A stretch of 64,000 nt of DNA, taken from positions 248,001-312,000 of the forward strand of contig JASJFT010000016.1 of assembly GCA_030770425.1 (NCBI GenBank). The letters run 5' to 3'. Position 1 is the stretch's first letter, and each line of letters begins with the position of its first letter. The notes below the pieces were generated by a model. It did no database searches. It was not told the origin of the DNA and worked only from the letters and a program-made list of their open reading frames with translations. Origin of the DNA: Darksidea phi (taxonomy: Eukaryota > Ascomycota > Dothideomycetes > Pleosporales > Lentitheciaceae). A program made the translations under genes and the position numbers. Positions 33,032 through 44,941 of the stretch are shown piece by piece.

Positions 33032-33193
33032 GATGAGGATGAGGGTGATGGTGATGGTACGGAGAAGAGGAAGGAACAGTGTAGAAGATGCGCGATGCAG
33101 CGGCCGTGCACAGGCTGCCGACACCCCACCATAAGATGTCTCTGGGAAACTGCCCCGCCTCGCCCACTTTGACGCTCGCAACACAATCTCGCC

Positions 33194-34745
33194 ATGGTGA
33201 TCAACTACAGCAAATGGGTAAGCCTAGTCCGACGCCTAATCCTTCCGTCCCGGTCTAACCTCCCAGGACGCCCTCGAGCTGTCCGACGACAGCGACATCG
33301 AGGTGCACCCCAACGTTGACAAGAAGTCCTTCATCCGCGCCAAACAAGCCCAGATACACCAGGAACGCGACCACCGCCGCCATCAAATCAAGACACTAAA
33401 GTACGAGCGCATCATCAACGATGGCCTCACCGAACGCATCGATCGCCTGCTCACGGCCCTGAAATCGCACAAGGCCGATGATGGTGCAGGGGACAGTAAC
33501 ACGGATCAGCTGGTCTTCCAGTCGTTGATGGAAGGCATGATGGGGAGCGGTGGAGAGGACAGGCCCCCGCCCCCGCCAGAGGGCGTCCACGATCACGTCA
33601 AGGAGAAGCCAAGTTATCCGCAAATGATGGCTTCCTTGGTCGACCAGGTGAAGAAGGAGATGGACGCCAACAAGGTTGAGGGAAACAGGCTACAGCAATT
33701 CATCGCAGGCCTGGAACAGCATAGAGACCGCGTGACTGAGCTGCAGAAAGAGCTGCTCACCAAACTAGCCGAGCTAGAGAAAGAGGAAAAGAAACACATC
33801 ACAAGCGACGACATCCGCGACGGCTTCAACTTCTCCAACGTACGACGAGAGAGTCAGCCCGCTGCACCGTCCTTGTCAAAGACACAGGACACGAGCGTGG
33901 AGTTACTTAACCCCCCGAAACGCCCCGACGCGCAACGCACCGACACAGGCCAGTCCTCTGGCGCCGATGCCGACGTGGAAGAAGGTACCGCCGCCGACAA
34001 CGACGACGATGTCGAAGCCTCACCTCTTGCTAAACAATTCGCAAAGATTAAACTCGGAGAGTGGAGCACATGCTTGAACTTCATCTTGGCACATCCCGAG
34101 CTTCTAAAAGAGAAGGAGACGGACGGTTTGCTGGTGGAAGCGTTCAACTCAGAGTTGGACGGCAAACACAAGTATGCGAAGCAATGCGTACACCAGGGTC
34201 TGTTGTTGCAGTATTGCCGGCAACTTGGCGGCCGCGAAGGCGTAGCGCTTTTCTTTAAGCGCGTACAGACGAAAGACCACCAGGCGAGCAAGCTATTCAA
34301 CGACGATGTTGATAGTACCTACCGCCGCATCCACACGCGCGCCGCCGAGATCCTCAAGGAGCGCGAAGAGAGTGCTGGCGCTGAGGGTGTAGAGCAAATA
34401 CAATTGCACGCCGTAGACCCCAACACTGCAATCAACATTCAAGTACCACCCAAAACACCCACCGCTACCGCCTCGGAAGAAGAGCAAGCTGCCGAGAAAG
34501 CATCAAGAGAATTGTTCGAGACGTTTCCGCCGGGGTTGCAGCGGGCGCTAGAGAGTGGCAGCTTAGATGAGGTAAACAAGGTGTTGGCGAAGATGAGTGT
34601 GGAGGAAGCCGAAGAGATAGTGGATAAGCTTGGCCAGGGCGGTATGCTAAGTCTAGAACAAGGCGTTGTAGATGCAACGACAGATGAGGGGAGAAAGGTC
34701 ATGGAGGAGATTGAACGCACACATCAGATGCCGGGACAATCGTAG
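33194..34745 (+). CDS. CDC37: Hsp90 co-chaperone Cdc37
   Basis: Cdc37 delivers protein kinases to Hsp90. A 24-nt first exon (33194-33217, MVINYSKW) joins DALELSDDSDIEVHPN over a 49-nt intron (branch GTCTAAC) to exon 2 (33267-34745), giving 500 residues. Ser14 in the SDD motif is the position of the conserved CK2-phosphorylated serine. A long charged coiled coil follows, with KKSFIRAKQAQIHQERDHR. The Hsp90-binding middle domain contains LAKQFAKIKLGEWSTCLNF and EAFNSELDGKHKYAKQCVHQ. Length and order match fungal Cdc37. Without the 8-codon first exon the conserved N-terminus would be lost. Confidence 0.95.
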
Positions 34746-34837
34746 TGCAAGGTATAGATGGATGCGGCGCAGATGGGCTGAATGAGCAGACGAACGACTG
34801 TACGACTGTATTATACAAAGATATCTACAAATGATCA

Positions 34838-36296
34838 TCAAATCAAGTCCCCCAGGTTTGAATCAATCCCATTAATATCATCATCCCCCGCAAAAGCCGC
34901 AAACTCGTCCTCGGCCGCACTCCGACTCATTTTTCTCTTCTTGTACGTTCCCTGTCCATACGCTGCACCAAACTCTTCTGGCTTCACATGGCCTATGCTT
35001 TTCAATAACTCGGCCGCATTAATGCTACTCGGAGCCCCGGTAGCCGTAGCGGGACCAGATATAGCAGAAGCAACGAGGGGGCCAGGGACGGCAACGGGTT
35101 CGAGCGGATGAGCGGGCGGCTCTCCGAAGCCGTCGGAAACATGTGGTTGTGGAGAACCAACGGGCGTGAACGACTCCATGGGTGGCGGGGTGAGTTCCTC
35201 GACGTTCGGTCTTTCATGTGTTTGCTGGATGAGTCCTGGGAGTGGCGCGGCGGAGATCTTGTTCGTCTCTGCAGCGGAGAGACCCTTCATGATGGCATGC
35301 TCGACCTCGCGCTTGCGGCTGTCAATCGCATCTTTGCGGGTAATCAAGTCCGCAAGCTGTATCTCTTCTTGCCCTAACTTCGCCTTGTTCGCTTCTAATA
35401 GCTTCTCTAGGCCTGATATGAGCGCCTGCCGCGCTTTGATGCCGTCGGCAACTGCACTCTCGGCCATGGCCAGTTTTTTGACCAGAGCGGCGAGGCCAGC
35501 AGCATGCATGGGCGGAGTCGGGATGGCATTGTTTGGGTTGGTGAGTTTCTCGTAGTCTTGGTTTGCGGTTGCGAGGGCAGGCCTGGCGTTGAGGTCGGCT
35601 TTTTGGACGGCCGAGGCGAGGGGTTCGACCGGCTTGAGCTCGGGGGGTATGGAGTTGCTGGAGAAGAGCGACCCGCCGAGGGCAGGTTTTCGGGTTGTAC
35701 GGGAGCGATCAATTTCTGTATGGCTTAGTAAGTTGCGGATGTGAACCGATTTATCTTGCTTCGCGTACCATCAAGAGAGCGCTCGATCGAATCTTGGATC
35801 TGTGGTCGGAAGACTAGTCGCTGGCGCCACACCTCGACCACGCGACGAATCTTATTTTGGATGTCGGGGTTGGAGCCCTTGTACGCGGCTGCAGTACCCT
35901 CGGTGATGATGGGGTCGTAGGCCTTGAGGAACTCATCTTTTTTGCGGATCTTTGACTGCTGGACGATCTCTGCGTATCTTTAGCAGCGCACTTCGTCTAA
36001 GGGATGCGGGAACCCACCATTCGCCAGGTATACGAGAGTCAGCTTCTTGTTTGGGGACGACTCCTTGACGCGCTGAAACCAGAGCTGAGCGATCTTGTCG
36101 GCATGTCGCCTACAGCACAATGGTTAGCTACGTATGCCGTGCGCGCAAGCGAGAGACGTGTGCTGGGGAAAGAGTATGCATATATGGTCTGGCATTACCT
36201 GTGGAACAAGATCCACTGGCCGACAGTCGAGATCGAGTCTTGCGTCTCGTTGAGCGACGACAGCTTCGCCCTCAGACTGTCCTCGGTGAAGGCCAT
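34838..36296 (-). CDS. RTT103: CID-domain RNA polymerase II CTD-binding protein, Rtt103 type
   Basis: Rtt103 binds Ser2-phosphorylated polymerase II tails and links the Rat1 exonuclease to transcription termination. Four exons (36199-36296, 36018-36109, 35769-35969, 34838-35715) with introns of 89, 48 and 53 nt give 422 residues. The first ~135 form a CID: DSISTVGQWILFHRRHADKI, SSPNKKLTLVYLANEIVQ and AYKGSNPDIQNKIRRVVEVW. The middle has a coiled-coil region (about 230-290), and the C-terminus ends in KKRKMSRSAAEDEFAAF and an acidic tail. Other CID proteins (Pcf11, Nrd1) have extra domains not seen here. It converges with CDC37, 92 bp apart. Confidence 0.85.
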
Positions 36297-36693
36297 TGAT
36301 GTCAAGTCACAACAACAGTTTCTCCGTCACTAGTGGACGCCTTGCAACGTTGAAGAGCTCTCACGCGCGGGCTTTCCGCCTTGGAACCAATCACTCGCGC
36401 GCGGCAGAAACGCAGCAGACAGACTAAACAACACTATATGCTCCTGGAGTTGCTGCAAGTTCAAAGGTTGATGGGTTAACGGAGGTTTAGGTTCGAGTTC
36501 AGAAGGTGAGGTGGAGCTGGCAAGCTCGGTCGAACCTTTCTCCGGACCCAAGCCACTAGCGCGATTCGCATCCAGGGCTCCTGCTGCGGCGACTAGACCG
36601 CAACATTGGACTATTTTACCGCAACTGCACTCGTGCTCGACCTCAAGGGACTCTACTCTCCGGCTCATTCTCAGCGACATCACCACAGACACA
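36297..36693. promoter_or_regulatory. Divergent promoter region RTT103/CLC1
   Basis: The two ATGs are about 400 bp apart on opposite strands. Long frames here on the minus strand belong to the antisense of the clathrin gene and are not supported. No specific factor site is claimed. Confidence 0.4.
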
Positions 36694-37551
36694 ATGGCTG
36701 ACAGATTCCCGTCATTAGACGAATTCGACGCCGGTAAGCCAGCTACAAAAACACTCTGAGCAGCGACATCTCGCTGAACCATGCTAGGCCATATAGAAGC
36801 GCGCGGCGGGGACATGGACCTCGTAGGCGACGGCGCCGGCGCAGACGACTTCCTCTCCCGCGAGCGAGCGATGCTCGGCGACGATGCGGACCAGTTCGCA
36901 TCGTCAAACGACAAACTAGCAACGGTCGAGGACGGCGACGATGACCTATTGGGCGGCGACTCGTCGTTCCAAGCCAACACTGGCGGCGAGGAGATGCTGG
37001 GCTTCGAGAGCTCCTTCCCCGCCATCGACACCACCAACGACGTACGCTATGCGCAACCCCTTACATGGACATACTGACAGACGCAGCACATGGCCCCTGG
37101 CGGCACTATCACCGGCTCGAGCCTGCCCTACCTCCCCGGTCAGCCCCAATCATCCTTCGTTCCTGCCCGCTCAGACTCTCCCGAGCCCGACGTCATCCGT
37201 GAGTGGCGCGAGCGCCGCGACCTGCAAATTCAGCACCGCGACCAGGTCTCGGCCGAGCGCAAGAACAAGACTATCGACGAGGCACGGCAGAATATCGACG
37301 ACTTCTACGACAACTACAACAACAAGAAGGAGAAGGAGGTTGCCAAGACAAGGAGGGAGGCAGAGGAGTTCCTGCAGAGTAGGGATGACACTACGGCGGG
37401 TGGGACAAGCTGGGAGCGCATTTCCAAGCTGGTGGATCTAAGTGGAAAGGGGGTCAAGGGAGGTGCGAGTGGAAGTGAGAAGCAACGATTCCGGGAGATA
37501 CTGCTAAGCTTGCGGAAGGACGAGAAGGCTCCTGGCGCTACCGGATATTGA
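36694..37551 (+). CDS. CLC1: Clathrin light chain
   Basis: This is a regulatory subunit of clathrin coats in endocytosis and Golgi traffic. Three exons (36694-36733, 36788-37041, 37087-37551) with introns of 54 and 45 nt give 252 residues. MADRFPSLDEFDAG opens the protein. An acidic, Gly-rich N-terminal half (DDFLSRERAMLG, EEMLGFESSFPAID) is followed by the heavy-chain-binding coiled coil, VIREWRERRDLQIQHRDQ through KKEKEVAKTRREAEEF. The end carries the usual WERISKLVDLSGK..K segment. Length and layout match fungal clathrin light chains. Confidence 0.93.
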
Positions 37552-38248
37552 TCGCGAGGGCTGGCTCGTGGGAGTGGATGAATTGCAGCGGGTAGATCAC
37601 CACGTGGTGGAGGTCGAACATTTGGAAGGAACTTCGATCTCCGGCACAGAATCAATTGTTCGGCGACGTGCTATGATCAGGACTGGGAAAGACGACAGAA
37701 GACGGGCTGCGGCTTGAGAGTGTCTTCTAGCCAGGCTTGCAGGTTGGAGTTAATGGATAGGCCACCGGCCATCTTTCAAGAACTGTGTTACTACGTTCCT
37801 TTGCGCTCCCCTATTGTTTCAGTCATGCAATCAGACTCAACATGGCGAGAATCTACATTGACGTCTCACAGGTCTATTAGTGAGTGAGAGGTGTCGTGAG
37901 GTTGAATACGTCACAGCTCATCTGAAGAGGTATCTGTACCCAATGTCTTCTACTGGAGACCACTGGTCTCGCGATTGCGAACCATTTTCTTGGACTTGGT
38001 TGACACCAGAAATTAAGGGGTTAGTAACATATCGCTAACACGTTGATTAAACTTGACTTTGCAGTGAAAACACATCCTAGACTGGGTCGCCTCATTGTCA
38101 CATAATGATTGATTATTGATCGTATCTCTCAAATCCAGTACCAAAGATAGACGTCAAAGACATCGTACATGTGCTTGATAGTGGCCAGGAACTCCTGCCA
38201 TACTTTTGCTATGCGCACCAAAGTTGTCTACAATACCCATTCAAGTCT
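37552..38248. other. Convergent intergenic region, no gene seen
   Basis: Lies between the 3' ends of CLC1 and the UNC93-like gene. It holds both 3' UTRs; no other feature is supported. Confidence 0.55.
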
Positions 38249-39675
38249 TCACACTTTCGGTTGACCCCCCAACTCATTCGCTTCAACCTCTTCAGCCTTG
38301 TCTTGCACTTCATGGCTGCCTTCTAACTCGGAAAGGACAATCCATGTAGGGAAGACGCAGAGGATCGTAAACCCGAAGTTAATCCCGATACTGACGAAAT
38401 GGTTGACGTTGCCTTCCGATTGCATCCTATCCATTTATTTAGCTTATATTCACTCGAGTGTCTCGAAGAATCTACTTACGCCCAAGCAACCGTTTGTCCC
38501 AAGGCCTCGACACCTCTTAGAATGCCAGTGTGGTGAGATAGACTTGACAAGTTCTCTGTATACTGCCCAACGAGCCAGTAGAGAAACTGCTGGAAAGCTT
38601 GACCGCCAAATTGCCAGAAAAATACTAGTGCATAGGCACTGCCAAAGCCCCCCTTAAACCAATCAAATACAGGCGCCGCATTCGCATCATAGAATCGCTT
38701 CTGTAGTGTAGTGGCCCAGATCCAAGTTCCAACGAGTACAGTAACGATGGAAACAAACGCGATTTTGGCGCGGATCTTGATATGAATCTTTTGATTATCA
38801 AGGAGGGTGGCAATAAGGAACGAGCTGAAGATGCCCGCAAAATTGGTGAAGAAACTGGAAAAGGCGCGAGAGCGGACGGTGAAATACGTCGTCAACCACG
38901 TGCTCATGAAGCCATTGTAGAAGTAACTGATAAAGAAAGATGAGAAGAGTAGCAGAATCCTGCGACTGATAAAGAGCTTGCCGACGGCCTTGAACTCAGC
39001 TCCCCAAGTGGCTGCTTTGTTTGTAACGACTTTGGTACCATCGCGTCGCCATACCTTACTCGCTGGAGAGAGACATAAGGAGATGGGTAGGCCGAGACAC
39101 ATGATGACGATGAACACAATATAAGTAGAAGAGGAAACGGAGCCTGTAGTCTGTCGATTCGCGTTCAAGCCGAGGTTGATGGCACCACCGACAATGGGAC
39201 CAGCTGCTTTGGCGGTCTGCCAGACAGCCAAGTAGAACGCACGGTCGCCGGGAGAAGGGTATCCGATGATGATAGCTGCTTCAGCGGCCCAGAAGAAACC
39301 GGCAGAGATTCCACAGATGGCGCTCCCAAAGAGCATGAACCCGGTATTGGCACTGATATTGTTCGTATACAGACCCGCGCCGTACAACGGGTAGCCAACT
39401 GCGCCCAGAGCAAGTCCGCATCTGAGGCCAATTCGGTTGTTGATTGCGCCGGCAGCCACACAGACGATGGCAAAGAGACCGTAAACCAAGGAATTAGCAG
39501 CGCTGACGGCATATGGCTCGGCAGCTCCGCCCGCTCCTAAGCCGCCGAGGGCATCCCACATGCCTGGTGCGGTGAAGGAGACGCCGCATGCCACGAGGAT
39601 CTGGAAAGGTACGGAATGATAGAAGGAACGGGACTTAGCAACGAAGGCCGACTCGGCCCTGGTAATGGTTGACAT
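38249..39675 (-). CDS. UNC93-like major facilitator protein
   Basis: Two exons (38480-39675, 38249-38426) with a 53-nt intron give 457 residues. The ATG at 39675 (MSTITRAESAF) is used; the longer frame begins at TTG. About 11-12 hydrophobic segments are visible, starting at FQILVACGVSFTAPGMWDAL. The conserved block INNRIGLRCGLALGAVGYPL..G and FWAAEAAIIIGYP are typical of fungal UNC93-like proteins. The second exon adds the last helix (FVSIGINFGFTILCVFPTWI) and an acidic tail. These proteins are membrane-located and of unknown substrate, possibly regulators of ion transport. Confidence 0.88.
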
Positions 39676-40202
39676 GGGATGGGGGAAGGGGGGACGTTGA
39701 TGCAATCAATGGAAAGAAAAGAAAAGGTAGACGGATAAGGATACTTGTTGGGTAGTCATGCTAATATTGCTGCCACGCCTTTCCGGGGCTTCAAAGTCTC
39801 AGTGGGAAATATGCCAATCGACAGCATTAAACCCAGTTGAGCTACCGGAAGGGGCCGAAAAGGAGAGTAGTAACGAGCTTGAGCCGTCAAGGTACAAGAC
39901 CATCGCAAAGGTTTTCCGGGTAGGCGATGCTGATTCGCCATTGCGTGGGTCATGGTGCTGTTTTTGGCTGTGAGTGGAATTTTAGGGTCGAGCACGACAT
40001 CGGATGGAAGTTTTTCCACGTGACTATCTGCTGAACTATCCCGGTCCCACGATGCGCCGACCGCCGACAGCTGACCAAGCTCCACAGCTGCAAGACATCC
40101 TGACGTGATCACTTCCTCAACATATCGGTAAGTGTACCACCATGGCTCGATATAAGCTCCCTTCCGCATGCACGGCGGCGTATCCTCACTCGCATCCCCC
40201 TC
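39676..40202. promoter_or_regulatory. Divergent promoter region, no motif assigned
   Basis: Separates the UNC93-like gene (minus) from the flavin monooxygenase (plus). No further gene is seen. Confidence 0.4.
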
Positions 40203-41393
40203 ATGACACCCCAAAAGCCCATCCTCATCTCAGGCGCCGGCCTCGCTTCGCTCCTGCTGGGCCGCTCCCTCCTCCGCTCCAAGATCCCTTTCCTCGTCTT
40301 CGAGCGCGATGCCTCAATTGTGTTCCGCGCGCAGGGCTACCGCCTGCGACTTTCTCCTGAAGGCCTGGACGCTATCGAAGAAGTGCTGGGGCCTGACGGC
40401 TTCCACAAGTTCTACAACCGATGCGGGAAAACGGGCGGTGCGGGTTTCGCCGACATCGATCCACTTAGCGGGGAGACTTTGGGTGGCCAGCACCAGAGTG
40501 TAGCTCCCGAGACATTGACGTCGCGCGAGAACAAAATCGTGGGTATCGCACGGGGAGACATGAGAGCCCTATTCCTGGAGGGTTGCGAGGAGAACGTGCG
40601 GTGGTCACACCATGTCACGGGCTACGAACTGACCGGCGATGGCGTGCGCGCCGTCTTCGCTGATGGCTCAAAGTCGGAAGAGGGATCCATGTTGGTCGGT
40701 GGTGAGGGCATCCGATCCTCAGTAGCCAAGCAGCTCTCGGGTGGCAGGCTCAGAGTGTATGACCTAGGTGCTCGCGGCATCCACGGGCAAGCGCCAACAA
40801 CGGCATTCAAAGGCCTGGGCGAGGGCGTCTTCCGTTTTGTTGACAGCAAATCCCATCCTGGCGGCAAAGTCTTTCTCATAACCAACGTGCGGCCAGACGA
40901 CATGGATAATCCAAATGTGCAATTCGGGTGGACCTTGGGCGGCAGTCCGGGCGTCATCACGCCCCCAAACGAGGACTACGCTATCATAGGCAAACCTGCC
41001 GCCGACATCGCCAAAGCCCTCACTGCATCCTGGCACCCGCGTGTCAAGCCTCTCTTCGACAACATGGACGATAAGGAAGCGGCTTTCTGGAAAATCACTT
41101 GCTCGTCGCCTGATGGAGTGCCGGAATGGACCAATGTACCACGTGTCACCGTCATCGGAGACGCCGTGCATTCCATGACGCCCGCCGGGGGTATGGGCGC
41201 GAACACTGCCGTCAGAGATTCTGCACTTTTGGGCAGATTGCTGGCCAAGGCAGGGGGGTTCCAGGAAGGCGTGACGGCGGCGTATGAAAAGGAAATGCGC
41301 GTTTACGCGAGCGAAGCTGTCAAGAAGAGCTACGGTCAAGCGTCGGCGCAGTTTGATGTAAAGATTGATGAATCGACACCAACGCTATGGTAG
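40203..41393 (+). CDS. FAD-dependent monooxygenase
   Basis: The single exon encodes 396 residues. The N-terminus has the FAD dinucleotide fold PILISGAGLASLLLGRSLL with an acidic strand end FLVFERD. The second FAD motif, VIGDAVHSMTPAGGMGANTA (from about residue 317), is the GD box of class A flavoprotein hydroxylases such as salicylate or FAD-2-oxidoreductase types. The middle GIRSSVAKQL is the usual NAD(P)H-related segment. The substrate is probably an aromatic or a secondary metabolite, but cannot be inferred. There is no nearby synthase gene. An epoxide hydrolase lies 1.5 kb away on the other strand, which might be chance. Confidence 0.9.
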   Translation: MTPQKPILISGAGLASLLLGRSLLRSKIPFLVFERDASIVFRAQGYRLRLSPEGLDAIEEVLGPDGFHKFYNRCGKTGGAGFADIDPLSGETLGGQHQSVAPETLTSRENKIVGIARGDMRALFLEGCEENVRWSHHVTGYELTGDGVRAVFADGSKSEEGSMLVGGEGIRSSVAKQLSGGRLRVYDLGARGIHGQAPTTAFKGLGEGVFRFVDSKSHPGGKVFLITNVRPDDMDNPNVQFGWTLGGSPGVITPPNEDYAIIGKPAADIAKALTASWHPRVKPLFDNMDDKEAAFWKITCSSPDGVPEWTNVPRVTVIGDAVHSMTPAGGMGANTAVRDSALLGRLLAKAGGFQEGVTAAYEKEMRVYASEAVKKSYGQASAQFDVKIDESTPTLW

Positions 41394-42942
41394 AGTCCAC
41401 ATCGCTACCCACTGACCGTACCGAATAACGAATTTCATGCTCATATTGACTCCACGATATACTCCTGTCTAATATTTTTCAATTACAGTATCTTACTCAC
41501 AGTATCAGTAGCTACACCATACTAGATAACTACATTTTACTCCGCACAACCACCTTGCTCTTTGGGCTATACCCTACAGATTTCTGCGGACCCAATGTTG
41601 TGCTGTCATGCAAACGACAAGGAACAACAGTATGGATGTATAGCAGGTCGCCACGTCGACTGCGATTGATATGTCCGCCCCTTGTCCATGGTATATATTG
41701 TAGACACTGGAGGATTCGCGAGTACTTAGGAATGCATATGCACCATACCACCACAGTGACGAGATCGCCTAGCCTACACGAAGTCTCCCGTAATGACAAA
41801 AGTTGGCGAGGTGTTTGCGAATGATGAAAGGAGTGGTTGACGGTACGGAATTGAGGATCCGATAAAATACATTGACGAGCTCTTGGCGGATGAGCACAGT
41901 GACGAGGATGTTGGTCGCGACAACATTTAGATTGACCGCCTTCGTTAGACATCCTTCAGCGGCTTCAATCGAGAATGTGAAAACATTGGCTAGGAATACA
42001 ACTGCGAAGAGGATATTGTATATTGTGAGCTGTGCCGGGCCCTGTGGTTCGCGACCCCTTTGTTACCACAGGCAGAGTTGACAAGGATGTCGCAACGCCT
42101 GTGGACGGTCTATTTCCGTGGGAGCAAGCTCGGGCAGGCGGATACACTTGATCCGGCCATGCTATTGCTAGTATCGTGGCATTTTCGGTGCCTGCATTAT
42201 CGTGTCCAATGGTGTTGCTTGTCGTCCTCATACCATGATCGTAGGATCCAGCAGTATTTTAGACTGGTAGTCATCTCCACGTCGACGATGCCAGAGCTAT
42301 CGAAACGTCACTAGAAGCGCGCACTGAGGCCATAATACCCTAGGTCTTGTACTAAGCACCTAGAGGAGCAAAGATTCAGTATTCCCTAACTTCCGTAGTA
42401 TTGTGGGGCCGATGAGATATGTAATGCTAGATCCGCTAACAGAGTGAAGTTATGGTTTTTGTGGTCCTGGCCTTATGTAGCGTTGCAATATCGTGGATCT
42501 GGAGCCATGATGAGAGCATTCGACGAGACAGGCGTAGTTTTGTTTATGTTAAGCTCGGCTTGTAAGGACACCTTCAGTTTTTCGTAGCTTACACGGAGTG
42601 ACAGTGCGCCCATACTCGGAATTCTGCTAATTCTGCTGAGTTTTGGCCAGCGGGGAGAAGTCTGCATGGTTGAGTAAAATCGCCAGTACGCTAGCTTAAA
42701 TTGAAGGTGGCAAAACCTGATACAGTGTCAGCCTTTCGAGTCTTGCATGCCGGTGAGATGATGGTCCCTAATTTGGTGACCGTGTGATGACAACGACCCA
42801 CAGTGAACGACATAGTCCGTCTATAGATGCTCCAGCTTTTACAGTCCTCGTACCCATTGTTGGAGGACGTATCCTTTGCGGGTTCGAAAATGCGGCAGAG
42901 CACTCTTGCCCTCTCAAAAGTCGAAAAGGGGAAAGACGTACC
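41394..42942. other. Intergenic, no gene seen
   Basis: 1.5 kb between two convergent genes. Frames are short and lack family resemblance. No repeat or RNA gene was recognised. Confidence 0.5.
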
Positions 42943-44124
42943 TTAGAAGCCGCCCAAGAAAGCCAAAATTTCTTCCACCACCCTCTGGGGCTGCTCCTGC
43001 TGAGGCCAATGTCCGGCACCTTCGATGAAATTTACGCCATTGAATTGTGTGCAAGATGCTGCTAAGCCCTCAATCGCCCCGGGCTCCTGATAGTTGCCCC
43101 AATCTTTGGACCCAGAGATGAAAGTAGCTGGACACTCGATCTTCTTGCCGGCGAACAAATCGAGATCTCGCTTCTTCGCAGGGTCAGTCGATGTTCTGTA
43201 CCAGTTCAATCCTCCCTGAAAGCCCGTGCGTGTCCATTCTTGAACATAAACATTCAGTTCCTCGTCAGACAGCCATCTCTTGGTCTTGCTCTCATCCTCG
43301 GTTTCCATCATCATGGCGATAGTTTCTGGCATTGACTTGTGATAGGGCATGATGTAGTAGTATGGCATCTTAGCCAGCTCGCTGGCTGTCCAGCCTTGCA
43401 GCGGGTATGGCTTGTTTTGGTCCCAGTCGGCGCTTTTAACGTGAATGTAGCCGCGAAGGAAGGCTTGGAGACCCTGCAGCGGAGCGTTCCACTGTAAGGC
43501 AGCGACGGCGGTAGAATTGTACCACTTGTAGTGCTTCCGGGGCTCAGGCAGCTTTGCAAGCTCTTTCTGCATGTCAATATGTGGCTGCGATTGGTGGGCC
43601 TCGCCGTGGGCGAGATTGAACGGAAGTCCAGCGTGTTCCTTGAAGGGGTGAGACATCATCACGACGCTCTTGAACAAGTCCGGACGCATCAAGGCGCACA
43701 TGGCTGATGTTACAGCCCCGAAATCATGGCCGACAATACAGGCCACTTCTCGGTAGCCCAGGGCGTGAACGAGGACAACGACGTCCCGCACCAGATTCGT
43801 CATGGTGAACTGTGAGAGGTCTGTCTTGGCGAAGGTGGAGTCGTCCCACCCAGTGGTCCGCCCGTAGCCTCGTTGGTCGAATGCCACCACGTAGTAGCCT
43901 GCATCCGCCAAAGATGGCATGATCTTTCGCCATGAGAAGGCGAGTTCTGGATAGCCATGACAGAGAACAATGAGAGGTCTGTTCCGCTCCGGCGTGTATC
44001 CGGCTTCGAGGATATGGACATTGAGCCCGTTGGATGGACAAAAGACGTAGTTCTCCGAAATGCCTAGTGGGAGCGGTAAAGGTGGCAGGCTGTTTCGTGC
44101 TGGAGATGATGCTGGGGCAGGCAT
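42943..44124 (-). CDS. Epoxide hydrolase (alpha/beta-hydrolase)
   Basis: The single exon encodes 393 residues. HGYPE (56-60) is the oxyanion-hole motif, D134 in GHDFG is the nucleophile, D341 in SGSKDWG is a candidate acid, and H372 in GAGHWPQQ is the general base, in the order expected for soluble epoxide hydrolases. FDQRGYGRT (82-90) is also typical. The cap region holds Trp/Tyr-rich stretches where the substrate-activating tyrosines sit. The ATG at 44124 is chosen; the longer frame to 44184 starts with GTG. The enzyme would open epoxides to diols, for detoxification or metabolite tailoring. A related haloalkane or haloacetate dehalogenase role is less likely. Confidence 0.88.
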   Translation of the reverse strand: MPAPASSPARNSLPPLPLPLGISENYVFCPSNGLNVHILEAGYTPERNRPLIVLCHGYPELAFSWRKIMPSLADAGYYVVAFDQRGYGRTTGWDDSTFAKTDLSQFTMTNLVRDVVVLVHALGYREVACIVGHDFGAVTSAMCALMRPDLFKSVVMMSHPFKEHAGLPFNLAHGEAHQSQPHIDMQKELAKLPEPRKHYKWYNSTAVAALQWNAPLQGLQAFLRGYIHVKSADWDQNKPYPLQGWTASELAKMPYYYIMPYHKSMPETIAMMMETEDESKTKRWLSDEELNVYVQEWTRTGFQGGLNWYRTSTDPAKKRDLDLFAGKKIECPATFISGSKDWGNYQEPGAIEGLAASCTQFNGVNFIEGAGHWPQQEQPQRVVEEILAFLGGF

Positions 44125-44941
44125 AGTGCGTCGTTGGTTTCCGGACAGAGGGAGGCTGACAAGAACGGTCAACCGCAGCGACACAGACGGCCTCGTCGTC
44201 TATAAGAATGGTGGGGTTTCCGGAGCTAGCCCGCCTAATGTGAGCCATATCCGCTGCGTCGGCTCGGAAGCCGTTTCCAACGCACTGCCATGGACTGATT
44301 GGTGGACGTTTGGAGGAAGACATGTGCTGGGAGTCGCGTGGTGCAGAGAGGGAGCGTGCCACCGTGATAGCTGCAGTGCTGGAACAGGGGTTGCTCGACC
44401 TTGTTTCGCACGTTTCGCGTGTTTGATACAGTAATGGCCGACACAGACACGGCGGGATTCGCGATGACGAGTGGGCTTGCCAAGGCGCCCTGCTGCGAAT
44501 CCGCCAGCGGACTCTCAATGTTTTGCTGTCAGGCTTACTCTGCCCACGCCTCATCGCTTCATCTCGTCCTCTGGCGCTGCCTGCCGTGTGTCGCGCCGCT
44601 CCTTGGTCTTTCATTTCGCTCCAATACTCAGTGCTGGTCCTCGAGTCGGGCGTTTATACGGGTCCGGTCGCTCCTGTGACATCACCACCATTACTATCGC
44701 ATCCGCGACTCCGCCGCATCGGTCACCCCCAACAATAACCCTCACAGCGCTTGAACAATGCAGTCGCGTCGGTCGTAATATCTAATACACAAAATGTTCG
44801 GCCGCAATCGCCGGCGGGCGTCGTCCAGTCCGGCAAGCATTCTTTATCCCACTGCACAGCGCACAAGTTAACTCCAGCTCCATACAGGCGTCACAACCGC
44901 CCCCGAGCTCCTCCGCCTCTCTCGCTGCCACCAAAGCCTTT
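44125..44941. promoter_or_regulatory. Long divergent upstream region
   Basis: Separates the epoxide hydrolase from the 1520-residue gene. The part before 44942 is pyrimidine-rich and probably a long 5' leader with several short upstream ATGs. No protein-coding gene is supported. Confidence 0.4.

Noticed and set aside
32709..33167. Frames overlapping the GFA gene
   Set aside because: Alternative frames of the same DNA without family match; the GFA frame has the conserved cysteines.
36330..37037. 235-codon minus-strand frame opposite the clathrin light chain
   Set aside because: It is antisense to a well-supported gene and has no domain; Ser/Pro-rich composition is a by-product of the opposite strand.
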